From contig NZ_LNQC01000045.1 in assembly GCF_001651855.1 (NCBI RefSeq), forward strand, positions 124,001-188,000: DNA of 64,000 nt, written 5' to 3'. Made by a program: the position numbers and the translations under genes. Below are positions 1 through 7,464 of the stretch, piece by piece. A model generated the notes under the pieces. It was not told the origin of the DNA, did no database searches, and was given only the letters and a program-made list of their open reading frames with translations. This stretch comes from Sinorhizobium americanum (GTDB lineage Bacteria; Pseudomonadota; Alphaproteobacteria; Rhizobiales; Rhizobiaceae). Every line of letters begins with the position of its first letter. Positions within the stretch are counted from its first letter, which is position 1.

Positions 1-1
1 G

Positions 2-550
2 ATCACGCCGAATGGGATTTCACTGCTGAGCATCGGCTTTGCCGCGCTAGGCGCGGCGGCGCTCGTCTTCGCGCCGCGCTGGCCGTTGCTCTATCTCGTC
101 GCCGTCGCCGGCATCCAGTTGCGGCTTCTCTGCAATCTGCTTGACGGCATGGTGGCGGTCGAGGGGGGCCGCGGCTCGCCGGTGGGCGCGCTCTACAACG
201 AGTTTCCCGATCGCATTGCCGACACGCTGCTGATCGTGGCGCTCGGCTACGCTGCCGGCGCCGGCTGGCTCGGCTGGGCCGGTGCGCTTGCGGCCGCCCT
301 GACGGCCTATGTGCGTGTCTTCGGCGGCTCCATCGGCCAGGTCCAGGACTTTCGCGGGCCGATGGCCAAGCAGCATCGCATGGCGCTGATGAGCCTTGGC
401 TCCGTTCTGGCGCTCGGCGAAGCCTGGCTGACGAACGGGCGTTTCGTGCTTTATGCCACGGCATGGATCATCCTTGCCGGAGCGCTTCTCACCTGCTGGA
501 CCCGCACCAGGGCGATCGTCTCGCGCATCCCGGGAGCCGCGACGCCGTGA
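2..550 (+). CDS. CDP-alcohol phosphatidyltransferase family protein, 5' end cut off
   Basis: The window begins inside this gene; 182 residues are readable. Enzymes of this family transfer a phosphoalcohol from a CDP-linked lipid or alcohol in the inner membrane. The readable part starts ITPNGISLLSIG, typical of the region before the first membrane helix, and is followed by hydrophobic segments. The family motif DG-x2-AR-x8-G-x3-D-x3-D lies at bases 143-211 but is altered: DG, A, G and the last Asp are present, while the Arg is Val and the third Asp is Asn. The stop overlaps the GTG start of the acyltransferase gene (GTGA), so the two are translationally coupled. With the CdsA-like gene downstream the set resembles the ynbA/ynbB cassette of E. 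coli. The substrate is unknown. Confidence 0.85.
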   Translation: MTPNGISLLSIGFAALGAAALVFAPRWPLLYLVAVAGIQLRLLCNLLDGMVAVEGGRGSPVGALYNEFPDRIADTLLIVALGYAAGAGWLGWAGALAAALTAYVRVFGGSIGQVQDFRGPMAKQHRMALMSLGSVLALGEAWLTNGRFVLYATAWIILAGALLTCWTRTRAIVSRIPGAATP

Positions 551-1158
551 TCGATCTGCTGCTGATCGGCCTCACCCGGTTCATCGTCGGCGGCCAGGCG
601 CAATGGATCGGTGCCGTGCCGGATACGCGCCAGCGCATCTATTTCGCCAACCACGCCAGCCATCTCGACACGCTGCTGATCTGGTCGGCCCTGCCGCGAC
701 CGTTGCGCGGCACCACCCATCCGATCGCCGCGGCCGACTATTGGGGCAGGGGCAAGCTCCGCCGCCACATTGCGCTGAAGGTGTTGAATGCGGTGCTCGT
801 CGACCGCGCCACCCAGGGTCCGCCCGGGGCGGCGCTCGCCCCCTTGCGCGGCGTGCTCGCCGAGGGCGAGTCGCTCGTTCTCTTTCCCGAGGGCACGCGC
901 GGCAACGAGCGTCTGCCGGGGCCGTTCAAGAGCGGTCTCTACTGGCTGTCGCAGGAATTTCCGGAAGTCGAGCTGATCCCCACCTATCTCGACAATCCCT
1001 CGCGCGCCTTTCCAAAGGGAACCTTCCTGCCCGTTCCGATCAGCTGCACCGTTCGCTTCGGCGCGCCGCTCCTGCGGCGGGCGGGGGAAGAGAAGGACGC
1101 GTTTCTCGAACGCGCCCGCGCCGCCGTCGGCGCGCTCGCCTCAGACACGGTTCCATGA
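547..1158 (+). CDS. 1-acyl-sn-glycerol-3-phosphate acyltransferase (PlsC family)
   Basis: Predicted membrane-associated acyltransferase of 203 residues that would acylate lysophosphatidic acid or a related lysolipid to make a phosphatidic acid. The catalytic HX4D motif reads NHASHLD (His36, Asp41) and the acceptor-binding motif reads EGTRG (residues 115-119), both at usual spacing for PlsC proteins. I place the start at GTG 547, which overlaps the TGA of the preceding gene; an upstream ATG at 463 would add 28 residues of out-of-family sequence inside that gene. The gene sits between a CDP-alcohol phosphatidyltransferase and a CdsA-like gene, so it probably supplies phosphatidic acid to that cassette. 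It is shorter than a typical PlsC (about 240 residues), mainly at the N-terminus. Confidence 0.88.
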   Translation: MIDLLLIGLTRFIVGGQAQWIGAVPDTRQRIYFANHASHLDTLLIWSALPRPLRGTTHPIAAADYWGRGKLRRHIALKVLNAVLVDRATQGPPGAALAPLRGVLAEGESLVLFPEGTRGNERLPGPFKSGLYWLSQEFPEVELIPTYLDNPSRAFPKGTFLPVPISCTVRFGAPLLRRAGEEKDAFLERARAAVGALASDTVP

Positions 1159-1165
1159 GGCCGCC

Positions 1166-2107
1166 ATGTCCTTGACTGATAAGCTTTTCATCCTCTTCGG
1201 CGGCATCTCAGCGCTGCTCGGCATCGCCTCGGTGATCGGCTTCATGCTGTCGCGCAAGGTGACCTCGGAAAACGGCCGGGCGACAGTCGCCAATCTCAAC
1301 GCCCGCATCAAGGCCTGGTGGGTGATGGTCGCGATCTTCGCGGTCAGCTTCGCGCTCGGCCGCGGCGTCACCGTGGTGCTCTTCGCACTCACCTCGTTCT
1401 ACACGCTGCGCGAATTCATATCGCTGACACCGACGCGCGGCGCCGATCACCTGCCTCTGGTCGCCGCCTTCTACGTGCTGCTGCCGCTGCAATACTGGCT
1501 GATCTGGACGGACTGGTACGCGCTCTTCACGATCCTCGTCCCGGTCTATGGCTTCCTTCTCCTGCCGAGCCTTGCCGCGCTTAAGGGCGATGCCGGTGAG
1601 TTCCTGCTGCGCGTCTCACGCATCCAGTGGGGCCTGATGCTGACCGTCTATTGCATCAGCCACGCGCCTGCTCTGCTGACACTCGACCTCCCCGGCCGTC
1701 CGAACGAGGGTTTCCTGCTGCTCTTCTTCCTGATCACCGTCGCGCAGTTCAGCGACGTGATGCAATACGTCTTCGGCAAGCTCTTCGGCCGGACGAAGGT
1801 GGCCCCCGTCGTCAGCCCCTCGAAGACCCTCGAAGGCCTCGTCGGCGGCGGCCTCTCCGCCGTCGCCGCCGGCGCCGGCCTCTGGTGGATCACCCCGTTC
1901 ACGCCGCTTGCAGCCGCCGCCATGGCGCTCGCCGTCGTCGCCATGGGCTTTTTGGGCGGATTGTCGCTCTCGGCCGTCAAGCGCTCGATGGGCGTCAAGG
2001 ACTGGGGCACGATGATCTCCGGCCACGGCGGCGTGCTCGACCGCATGGACTCGCTGAGCTTCGCCGCGCCGGTGTTCTTTCATCTGACCCGGTATTTTTA
2101 TACGTGA
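1166..2107 (+). CDS. phosphatidate cytidylyltransferase (CdsA family)
   Basis: Polytopic membrane protein of 313 residues that should convert phosphatidic acid and CTP into CDP-diacylglycerol. The CdsA signature is in the C-terminal part: VKRS at about residue 271, KD at 278-279, then GHGGVLDRMDS, which includes the metal-binding and catalytic residues. At least seven hydrophobic segments are visible. It starts 7 bases after the acyltransferase stop and closes a three-gene operon. It lacks the usual housekeeping neighbours of cdsA (uppS, dxr, rseP), so it is probably a second, pathway-specific copy. A YnbB-like role is an inference from the neighbouring CDP-alcohol phosphatidyltransferase. 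Confidence 0.9.
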   Translation: MSLTDKLFILFGGISALLGIASVIGFMLSRKVTSENGRATVANLNARIKAWWVMVAIFAVSFALGRGVTVVLFALTSFYTLREFISLTPTRGADHLPLVAAFYVLLPLQYWLIWTDWYALFTILVPVYGFLLLPSLAALKGDAGEFLLRVSRIQWGLMLTVYCISHAPALLTLDLPGRPNEGFLLLFFLITVAQFSDVMQYVFGKLFGRTKVAPVVSPSKTLEGLVGGGLSAVAAGAGLWWITPFTPLAAAAMALAVVAMGFLGGLSLSAVKRSMGVKDWGTMISGHGGVLDRMDSLSFAAPVFFHLTRYFYT

Positions 2108-2153
2108 GACGGGGGGCCGATAGTCTCGCGATATGCGGTCCAGGGGAAGAAAA

Positions 2154-2229
2154 TGGTGCCGCTTACGTGACTCGAACACGTGACCCCATCATTACGAATG
2201 ATGTGCTCTACCGACTGAGCTAAAGCGGC
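2154..2229 (-). tRNA. tRNA-Thr (anticodon CGT)
   Basis: Read on the minus strand, a complete cloverleaf starts GCCGCTT at 2229 and ends AAGCGGC-A-CCA at 2154. The acceptor arms pair fully, the D-arm has GCTC, the anticodon arm is CATCA-TTCGTAA-TGATG with anticodon CGT, and the T-arm contains GTTCGAGTC. The CCA end is encoded. Length is 76 nt. It lies between the convergent CdsA-like and nitronate monooxygenase genes. Confidence 0.97.
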
Positions 2230-2305
2230 ATTAAAGCGCCCCGCAGCGTGGCCGCGGAACGAATGTGAGGCGCTGATAAACGCAAAGCGCCGGGATTTCA
2301 AGTCA

Positions 2306-3316
2306 TCAGTTTCGAGAAGTTGAAAATTCCTTCGGCGCGGTGTGGCCGGCTCGCGACGTGAGACCGAGGCGGGCGCGCGCGGCGTCGTACTCGCTCTCCC
2401 ACCGGTCGACCAATCGGGCGACCGTACTGACCTCACAAACGGCGCCGATGCCCTGTCCGCAGCCCCAGATGTCCTTCCAGGCCTTGGCCCCGTCCGTTGC
2501 CTTGCCGAAATCCATCTTCGACGGGTCGGCCTCCGGCAGGCTGTCCGGATCCATGCCGGCGGCGCGGATCGAGGCCTTGAGGTAGTTGCCGTGAATGCCG
2601 GTGAAGTAGTTGGAATAGACGATATCGGCGGCGTTGCCGTCGACGATCGCCTGCTTGTAGGCATCGCTGGCCCGGGCTTCCTCGGTGGCGATGAAGGGCG
2701 AGCCGATATAGGCCATGTCGGCGCCCATCGCCTCCGCCGCGAGGATGGCGTCACCGCTGGCGATTGCGCCCGAGAGCAGCAGCGGCCCGTCGAACCAGGC
2801 GCGGATTTCCTGGATCAGTGCGAAGGGCGAGAGCGTCCCGGCATGGCCGCCGGCGCCGGCGGCAACCGCAATCAGACCGTCGGCCCCCTTGCGGATCGCC
2901 GAGTTCGCATGGCGGTTGTTGATGACGTCGTGCAGCACGATGCCGCCATAGGAGTGGATCGCAGCGTTGACCTCCGGCACCGCGCCGAGCGAGGAGATGA
3001 CGATCGGCACCTTGTACTTGACGCAAAGCATCAGGTCCTGTTCGAGCCGGGTGTTCGACTTGTGGACGATCTGGTTGACGGCAAAAGGGGCCGCCGGCCG
3101 CTCGGGATGCTGGCGGTCGTGGTCGGCGAGTGTTTCGATGATCTCGGCAAGCCATTCGTCGAGTTGTGCCTGCGGACGGGCGTTCAGTGCCGGGAACGCA
3201 CCGATGACGCCCGCCTTGCATTGCGCAATCGTCAGCTTGGGATGCGAGACGATGAAGAGCGGCGCGCCGACAACCGGCAGTCTCGTCGTTCCGGCAAGAA
3301 TGGGCGGCAACGGCAT
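2306..3316 (-). CDS. nitronate monooxygenase / 2-nitropropane dioxygenase family
   Basis: FMN-dependent TIM-barrel enzyme of 336 residues, related to nitronate monooxygenase and the enoyl reductase FabK. Nitronate monooxygenases oxidise alkyl nitronates such as propionate 3-nitronate. Visible features are the N-terminal PVVGAPLFIVSHPKL region, the glycine-rich segment GLIAVAAGAGGHAG near residues 148-161, and the phosphate-binding segment LLLSGAIASGDAILAA near 175-190. The start at 3316 follows GGAGAG. A near-perfect palindrome lies 22 bases upstream of the start and is identical to one before the beta-oxidation operon at 34.0 kb, so the gene is probably controlled by a fatty-acid or branched-chain acyl-CoA repressor. 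The true substrate cannot be told from sequence. Confidence 0.88.
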   Translation of the reverse strand: MPLPPILAGTTRLPVVGAPLFIVSHPKLTIAQCKAGVIGAFPALNARPQAQLDEWLAEIIETLADHDRQHPERPAAPFAVNQIVHKSNTRLEQDLMLCVKYKVPIVISSLGAVPEVNAAIHSYGGIVLHDVINNRHANSAIRKGADGLIAVAAGAGGHAGTLSPFALIQEIRAWFDGPLLLSGAIASGDAILAAEAMGADMAYIGSPFIATEEARASDAYKQAIVDGNAADIVYSNYFTGIHGNYLKASIRAAGMDPDSLPEADPSKMDFGKATDGAKAWKDIWGCGQGIGAVCEVSTVARLVDRWESEYDAARARLGLTSRAGHTAPKEFSTSRN

Positions 3317-3330
3317 CAGCTCTCTCCATC

Positions 3331-3359
3331 ACAATTTTTGACGTTTGCGTAAACGTCAA
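3331..3359 (-). promoter_or_regulatory. palindromic operator and likely promoter of the nitronate monooxygenase gene
   Basis: At 3338-3359 the arms TTGACGTTT and AAACGTCAA are perfect 9-bp inverted repeats around GCGT. On the minus strand TTGACG (3359-3354) can serve as -35, with AATTGT (3336-3331) as -10 after 17 bp, so a bound repressor would cover the promoter. An identical 22-bp copy is at 33999-34020. The pattern resembles operators of the MerR-family regulator LiuR of acyl-CoA catabolism; that regulator assignment is inference. Confidence 0.65.
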
Positions 3360-3490
3360 TGTAGATAGCAGCAAAGGCCGTGCTTGCAAAGAGAGGTTTT
3401 CCGCCCCGCATTTTGACGGGTCAAGGGGCCTTTTCCCCGTGCAAGACCCGGCCGCAGCGCCGCCGGACTTGCAGATTCCGAAAGCAGCGG

Positions 3491-3505
3491 TTACCCAATC
3501 GTTAA
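3491..3505 (+). promoter_or_regulatory. CtrA-like site upstream of the unknown gene at 3597
   Basis: The sequence TTAC-N7-TTAA matches the CtrA consensus TTAA-N7-TTAA in seven of eight fixed positions. It lies 92-106 bases before the GTG start of the gene at 3597. Similar sites occur upstream of gcrA and podJ in this window. The assignment is based on pattern only. Confidence 0.35.
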
Positions 3506-3596
3506 TAAAACCAACGGCGTGCCGCGGGAAGAGGCGGGGCGCCTTCCGATACTTGCCCGTTGGGCGCGAAGGCTTCTGTGTGCAAAAGGATTTGAT

Positions 3597-4757
3597 GTGA
3601 GCGGACTCGAGACGGCGATCAGGAATGCACTGGAACGCTCGGAGCGGAGCAATGCGGAAGTCCGCGCGCGGATCTATCAGTCGGCCCGCCAGGCGCTGGA
3701 AAACGGCCTGAAGAAGCAGGAGATCGAGGACCCGGAAATCATCGCCAACCAGCGCCATCGGCTGGAGGCGGTCATTCACGCCATCGAGACGGAGGAGCGC
3801 ACGGCGCTGAAGGCGCGCGCCGTGACGCCGGTGGTGAGCCTCGCAGAGGTCAAGAGCAATGCCGACGCCGGCGGGCGGCTCTCAGCCGACCCGGCCGCCA
3901 ACGTGCGGCAGGAGCCGGGTTTTCAGGCGGAGGCGCGTCTGGCCGGAGACGGTGGCCTCAGTGCGCTCGGAGGCCTGCGCCCGGAGCGCGACGGCCCCTC
4001 CACGCAGGTGGTCACCGGTGGCGGAAAATCCGTCGAGGCGGCGAGGTCCGGTTCGGTCGCCCCCGATCTCGGCGTCACCGACAAGCGTCCCCGCAAGCGC
4101 AGGCGCGGCCGGCTTCTCTCCTTCGTCATGGTTGTGGCGACCCTGGCTGCCGCCGTCGGCGCGGGCGTCTGGTGGGTTCAGACCAATGAGCTGTTGAAAT
4201 CACCCGCCGAGCGCGACACCAATGTCGCCAATCCGCCGGCCGTCGTCGAGACCGAGGACTTCCCCGGCGCGGCCGGCTTGCCGACGCTCGGCGCGCAGGA
4301 GGGCTTTTCCGACGACTGGATCGAGATTTTCACGCCGACGGACACGGCGGCCGTCACGCCTGGCGCCCGCGCCACGGCCGAACCGTTCGACGACGACGGC
4401 GGCGAACGCATCCGGCTGGCGTCGGCGGCCGGGTCGAAGGAGGGCGAGGTGGCAATCGACATTCCCGCCGATGTGCTTGCCCAGCTCTCCGGTAAGTCCT
4501 CGACGCTGGCCCTGAGCGTCCAGGCGCTGCCGGGAAAGACGACGGAGTTCTCCGTCGAATGTGATTTCGGGGCACTCGGCGCCTGCGGTCGTCATCGCTT
4601 CACCGCGCATGACGAGCGCGTCGACATGCTGTTCAAGATCAGCTTCGGAGATCGTGCTGCGCCGGGCAGTTCCGGAAAGCTGCTGATCAACAGCGATGTC
4701 AGCGGCGCCGGCAACAGCCTGGATCTCTATGCGATCCGCGTGCTGCCGGGGCAATGA
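3597..4757 (+). CDS. unknown single-pass membrane protein
   Basis: I do not recognise a named function. I chose GTG 3597 because AAAGGA lies about 7 bases upstream; the open frame continues back to 3519 without a ribosome site. The product is 386 residues. Residues 1-75 are charged and helical, rich in Glu/Arg, probably a short coiled-coil. Residues about 80-170 are low-complexity linker ending in a basic stretch RPRKRRRGR. A single membrane helix follows at about 173-194, and the C-terminal 190 residues would lie in the periplasm. The last 120 residues look folded, with two cysteines (CDFGALGAC) that could form a disulfide. A CtrA-like site lies upstream. It is convergent with ppk2. A role in envelope or cell-cycle organisation would be speculation. 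Confidence 0.75.
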   Translation: MSGLETAIRNALERSERSNAEVRARIYQSARQALENGLKKQEIEDPEIIANQRHRLEAVIHAIETEERTALKARAVTPVVSLAEVKSNADAGGRLSADPAANVRQEPGFQAEARLAGDGGLSALGGLRPERDGPSTQVVTGGGKSVEAARSGSVAPDLGVTDKRPRKRRRGRLLSFVMVVATLAAAVGAGVWWVQTNELLKSPAERDTNVANPPAVVETEDFPGAAGLPTLGAQEGFSDDWIEIFTPTDTAAVTPGARATAEPFDDDGGERIRLASAAGSKEGEVAIDIPADVLAQLSGKSSTLALSVQALPGKTTEFSVECDFGALGACGRHRFTAHDERVDMLFKISFGDRAAPGSSGKLLINSDVSGAGNSLDLYAIRVLPGQ

Positions 4758-4775
4758 TCGGCCGCCGGGCCTGGT

Positions 4776-5678
4776 TTACCTGAGGAAGCCGGGGCCGGAG
4801 CCGACGATTTTGTCGTCCACCTTGCCGATCGCCGCCTTGTCCTTGCCGTCATAGTCGAGCTTCGTCAGCATGTGGCGGATCAGGTTGATCCTGGCGCGGC
4901 GCTTGTCATTGCCGCGGATGACGGTCCAGGGTGCATGGTCCGTATGCGTTTCCTTCAGCATTCGGTCGCGCTTCTTGGTGTAGTCGTCCCATTTCCCCAG
5001 CGCCGCTATGTCCATCGGCGACAGCTTCCAGACCTTCAGCGGATCATGCCGCCGGTCGTGAAACCGCTTCAGTTGCATTTCCCGGCCGATGCTTAGCCAG
5101 AACTTGAAGAGCTGGATGTCTTCGTTGACGATCATCTTCTCGAAACGCGGTGCTTCCTTGACAAAATGCTCGTACTGTTCCGGCGTGCAGAAGCCCATCA
5201 CCGGCTCCACGCCGGCCCGGTTGTACCAGGAACGGTCGAAGAGAACGAATTCGCCGGCTGTCGGAAAAGTCGAGACATAGCGCTGGAAATACCATTGGCC
5301 CCGTTCGGTCTCGGTGGGCTTGGTGAGCGCCACGATCCGTGCCGAACGAGGGTTCATATAGGCCATCGTCGCATGGATCGCGCCGCCCTTGCCGGCCGCA
5401 TCGCGCCCCTCGAAGACGGCCATGACCCGCTTGCCGGTCGCCTGCATCCAGAACTGCACCTTGACGAGTTCGATCTGCAGCTTCGTCAGCGTTTCCTCGT
5501 ACTCTTCCTCATCGAGTTTTTTCTCGTAGGGGTAGTCGTCGGAGGAAAAGGCTTCGTCATCGATCCATTTCGGCAGTTCCGGATTGTCGATGTCGAAGAC
5601 CCGTGTCTTGCCGCCAATATCGAGCTCGACCGCCCGGCTTCCGGGTGCGCCCGCAGTCGGCATCTGTTCGAGAGCCAT
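4776..5678 (-). CDS. ppk2: polyphosphate kinase 2
   Basis: PPK2-family kinase of 300 residues that transfers phosphate between polyphosphate and a nucleoside diphosphate, usually in the direction that makes GTP or ATP from polyphosphate. The Walker A motif is GRDAAGKGG (residues 91-99), the Walker B/lid region is [17 protein letters not shown] (147-163), and the C-terminal [18 protein letters not shown] stretch is characteristic. One PPK2 domain is present, so it belongs to the one-domain class. It is divergent from phoR, the first gene of the phosphate-control cluster, which fits a role in phosphate storage. No PHO box is evident directly in front of it. A GGAGG-type site precedes the ATG at 5678. 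Confidence 0.95.
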   Translation of the reverse strand: MALEQMPTAGAPGSRAVELDIGGKTRVFDIDNPELPKWIDDEAFSSDDYPYEKKLDEEEYEETLTKLQIELVKVQFWMQATGKRVMAVFEGRDAAGKGGAIHATMAYMNPRSARIVALTKPTETERGQWYFQRYVSTFPTAGEFVLFDRSWYNRAGVEPVMGFCTPEQYEHFVKEAPRFEKMIVNEDIQLFKFWLSIGREMQLKRFHDRRHDPLKVWKLSPMDIAALGKWDDYTKKRDRMLKETHTDHAPWTVIRGNDKRRARINLIRHMLTKLDYDGKDKAAIGKVDDKIVGSGPGFLR

Positions 5679-6009
5679 GTGATCTCCTCCCGCTGATGTG
5701 AATTCACTACCGCGCCGTGCGTCGGTTCAGGCACGCAAGCGTCGTAAGCACCTCGCTCGCTGCATGTCCTTTGTCCTTACATTGATTGGGATTTAAGAAA
5801 ACATGCGATGGAGGAGGCCACAATTACATTGCAGATTCAAGCATGTCGTGAAAATCATGTCACGAAGCGCCGCTATCTCTGACCTTGTGGCCGGCGCGGT
5901 CGGCTGGAACGCTTGAGGCGATTCCAACCCAAGCCGCTCCACCTTCGCGGGTATTCGCCACGCTTGCATCACGTGATGTGCAATTCCTCATGGTTCGGGA
6001 GGCGGCAAA
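5679..6009. other. intergenic region between ppk2 and phoR
   Basis: This 331-bp stretch separates the divergent ppk2 and phoR genes and should hold both promoters. It contains a 6-bp inverted repeat, TCGTGA and TCACGA, at 5846-5851 and 5860-5865, and a strong ribosome site GGGAGG near 5998 for phoR. I searched for PHO-box repeats with 11-bp spacing on both strands and found none that were convincing. No additional gene is supported. Confidence 0.5.
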
Positions 6010-7272
6010 TTGGACAGCGAGGGTATCGTCTTGGATGGCGCGAAAGTGTTCTGGCAGGGCCTCAAGCCGAAGCTGAAGGCAGAGCGCTGGATTCTCGGCC
6101 TCTCGATCCTGCTTGCCGTCCTCGCCGCCCTCGCGGGTATTCATGTGCTGGCGGTCATTGCTTTCTGGCTCGTTCTCGTGGCGGCGCTTCTCAAACGAAC
6201 TGGGCCCTCGGCAGCGCCTGTGCCAGCAGCGGCGCCGACGGTCATGGAGACGCAGACGGACGCGCTGATGCCCGTGCTGAACGCGCTCGATATGCCGGTT
6301 CTCGTCATCGCCACGGATGAAACCGTCCTTTTCCAGAATACTGCCGCCGAGAAGGTCTTTGGCGCGATCCCCCCGGAAAGCTACCTTTCGGCGCGCGTTC
6401 GCTCCCCCGGAATCCTCGACATGGTGCGCGAGACCATCGCCACGGGCAAGGTCAATCAGATCGAGCATGCGGAACGTTTGCCTTCGGATGCCGTCTATGT
6501 CGTCCGCGTTGCCCCGGCGGATATCGGCGGCGAGGCCCCCAGCGGGCGGATCTTCCTGCTGACCTATCGCGATATCTCGCAGACCCGCCGCATCGACCGG
6601 ATGCGATCCGACTTCGTGGCCAATGCCAGCCACGAACTGCGTACCCCGCTCGCCTCGCTCCGCGGCTTCATCGAGACGCTGCAAGGGCCGGCAAAGAACG
6701 ACGCGAAGGCGCAGGAGAGATTCTTCGGCATCATGCACGAGCAGGCGACCCGCATGAGCCGCCTCGTCGATGATCTGCTGTCCCTTTCGCGGCTGGAGCT
6801 GAAGTCGCACATCGCTCCCGAAGACCCGGTCGATCTGGTGCCGCTGCTCGGACATGTGCGCGACAGCCTGCAGCTGCTGGCAAGCGATCTCGATGTGACG
6901 ATCTCGCTCGAGGTGCCCGCTGAGCCTGTCGTCGTCCGAGGCGATCGCGATGAATTGATCGAGGTCTTCGAGAATCTCGTCGAGAACGCCTGCAAATATG
7001 GGCAGGAAGGCAAGAAGGTCGAGGTGCGGCTGACCGGCGGCGAGGGCAGCCAGGCAGAGGTCTCGGTCACCGACCATGGGCCGGGCATCCCGGCCGAGCA
7101 TGTGCCGCGAATTACCGAACGTTTTTACCGGGTTAACGTCGAAGCGAGCCGGTCCAAGAAGGGGACTGGCCTTGGCCTCGCGATCGTCAAGCACATCCTG
7201 ACCCGCCACCGGGCCCGCCTGCTCATCCATTCCGAGGTCGGCAAGGGCACCGTCTTCACGGTCCGCTTCTGA
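6010..7272 (+). CDS. phoR: phosphate regulon sensor histidine kinase PhoR
   Basis: Inner-membrane sensor kinase of 420 residues that phosphorylates PhoB under phosphate limitation. Two membrane helices lie at about 27-43 and 45-62 with almost no periplasmic loop, as in PhoR. A PAS region spans roughly 80-190. The H-box NASHELRTPLASLRGF contains the phospho-accepting His208, the N-box is ENLVENACKYG, and the G-boxes are DHGPGIP (from Asp355) and GTGLGLAIV. The start is TTG 6010, chosen because GGGAGG lies at the right distance and no ATG gives the N-terminal helices. The pst genes follow in the same direction after a PHO-box promoter. Signal input is expected through PstB and PhoU rather than a periplasmic domain. 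Confidence 0.95.
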   Translation: MDSEGIVLDGAKVFWQGLKPKLKAERWILGLSILLAVLAALAGIHVLAVIAFWLVLVAALLKRTGPSAAPVPAAAPTVMETQTDALMPVLNALDMPVLVIATDETVLFQNTAAEKVFGAIPPESYLSARVRSPGILDMVRETIATGKVNQIEHAERLPSDAVYVVRVAPADIGGEAPSGRIFLLTYRDISQTRRIDRMRSDFVANASHELRTPLASLRGFIETLQGPAKNDAKAQERFFGIMHEQATRMSRLVDDLLSLSRLELKSHIAPEDPVDLVPLLGHVRDSLQLLASDLDVTISLEVPAEPVVVRGDRDELIEVFENLVENACKYGQEGKKVEVRLTGGEGSQAEVSVTDHGPGIPAEHVPRITERFYRVNVEASRSKKGTGLGLAIVKHILTRHRARLLIHSEVGKGTVFTVRF

Positions 7273-7333
7273 CATAAAAGCGGGTAGACGGCTGCGTCTG
7301 TTCGGGATATCGAAGCATCTTCAAAGACATAGG

Positions 7334-7390
7334 CTGTCATAAATGTTTCACGGAAATGACATAAAAGCTGTGGCCATCGGCGGCTAACTA
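7334..7390 (+). promoter_or_regulatory. tandem PHO boxes and -10 element of the pstS promoter
   Basis: Four 7-mers occur with exact 11-bp phasing: CTGTCAT (7334), GTTTCAC (7345), ATGACAT (7356) and GCTGTGG (7367). They are separated by AAAT, GGAA and AAAA. This is the layout of two adjacent PHO boxes, each binding a PhoB dimer; the first is the better match. A -10-like TAACTA at 7385-7390 lies 11 bp after the second box, the spacing seen at PhoB-activated promoters that lack a -35. pstS starts at 7465. Confidence 0.8.
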
Positions 7391-7464
7391 GGGCAGCCGA
7401 TCAAACGGCGAAGAGAGCGCTGATCGCTAGCGCACCAACACGAGCCCATTCCGGGAGAACATCA

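Noticed and set aside
5843-5863. possible PHO box upstream of phoR
   Set aside because: Two TGTC strings occur, but 14 bp apart and not the 11 bp needed for PhoB repeats.
5860-7275. 471-codon minus-strand frame over phoR
   Set aside because: Shadow of phoR, with no family pattern and no ribosome site.
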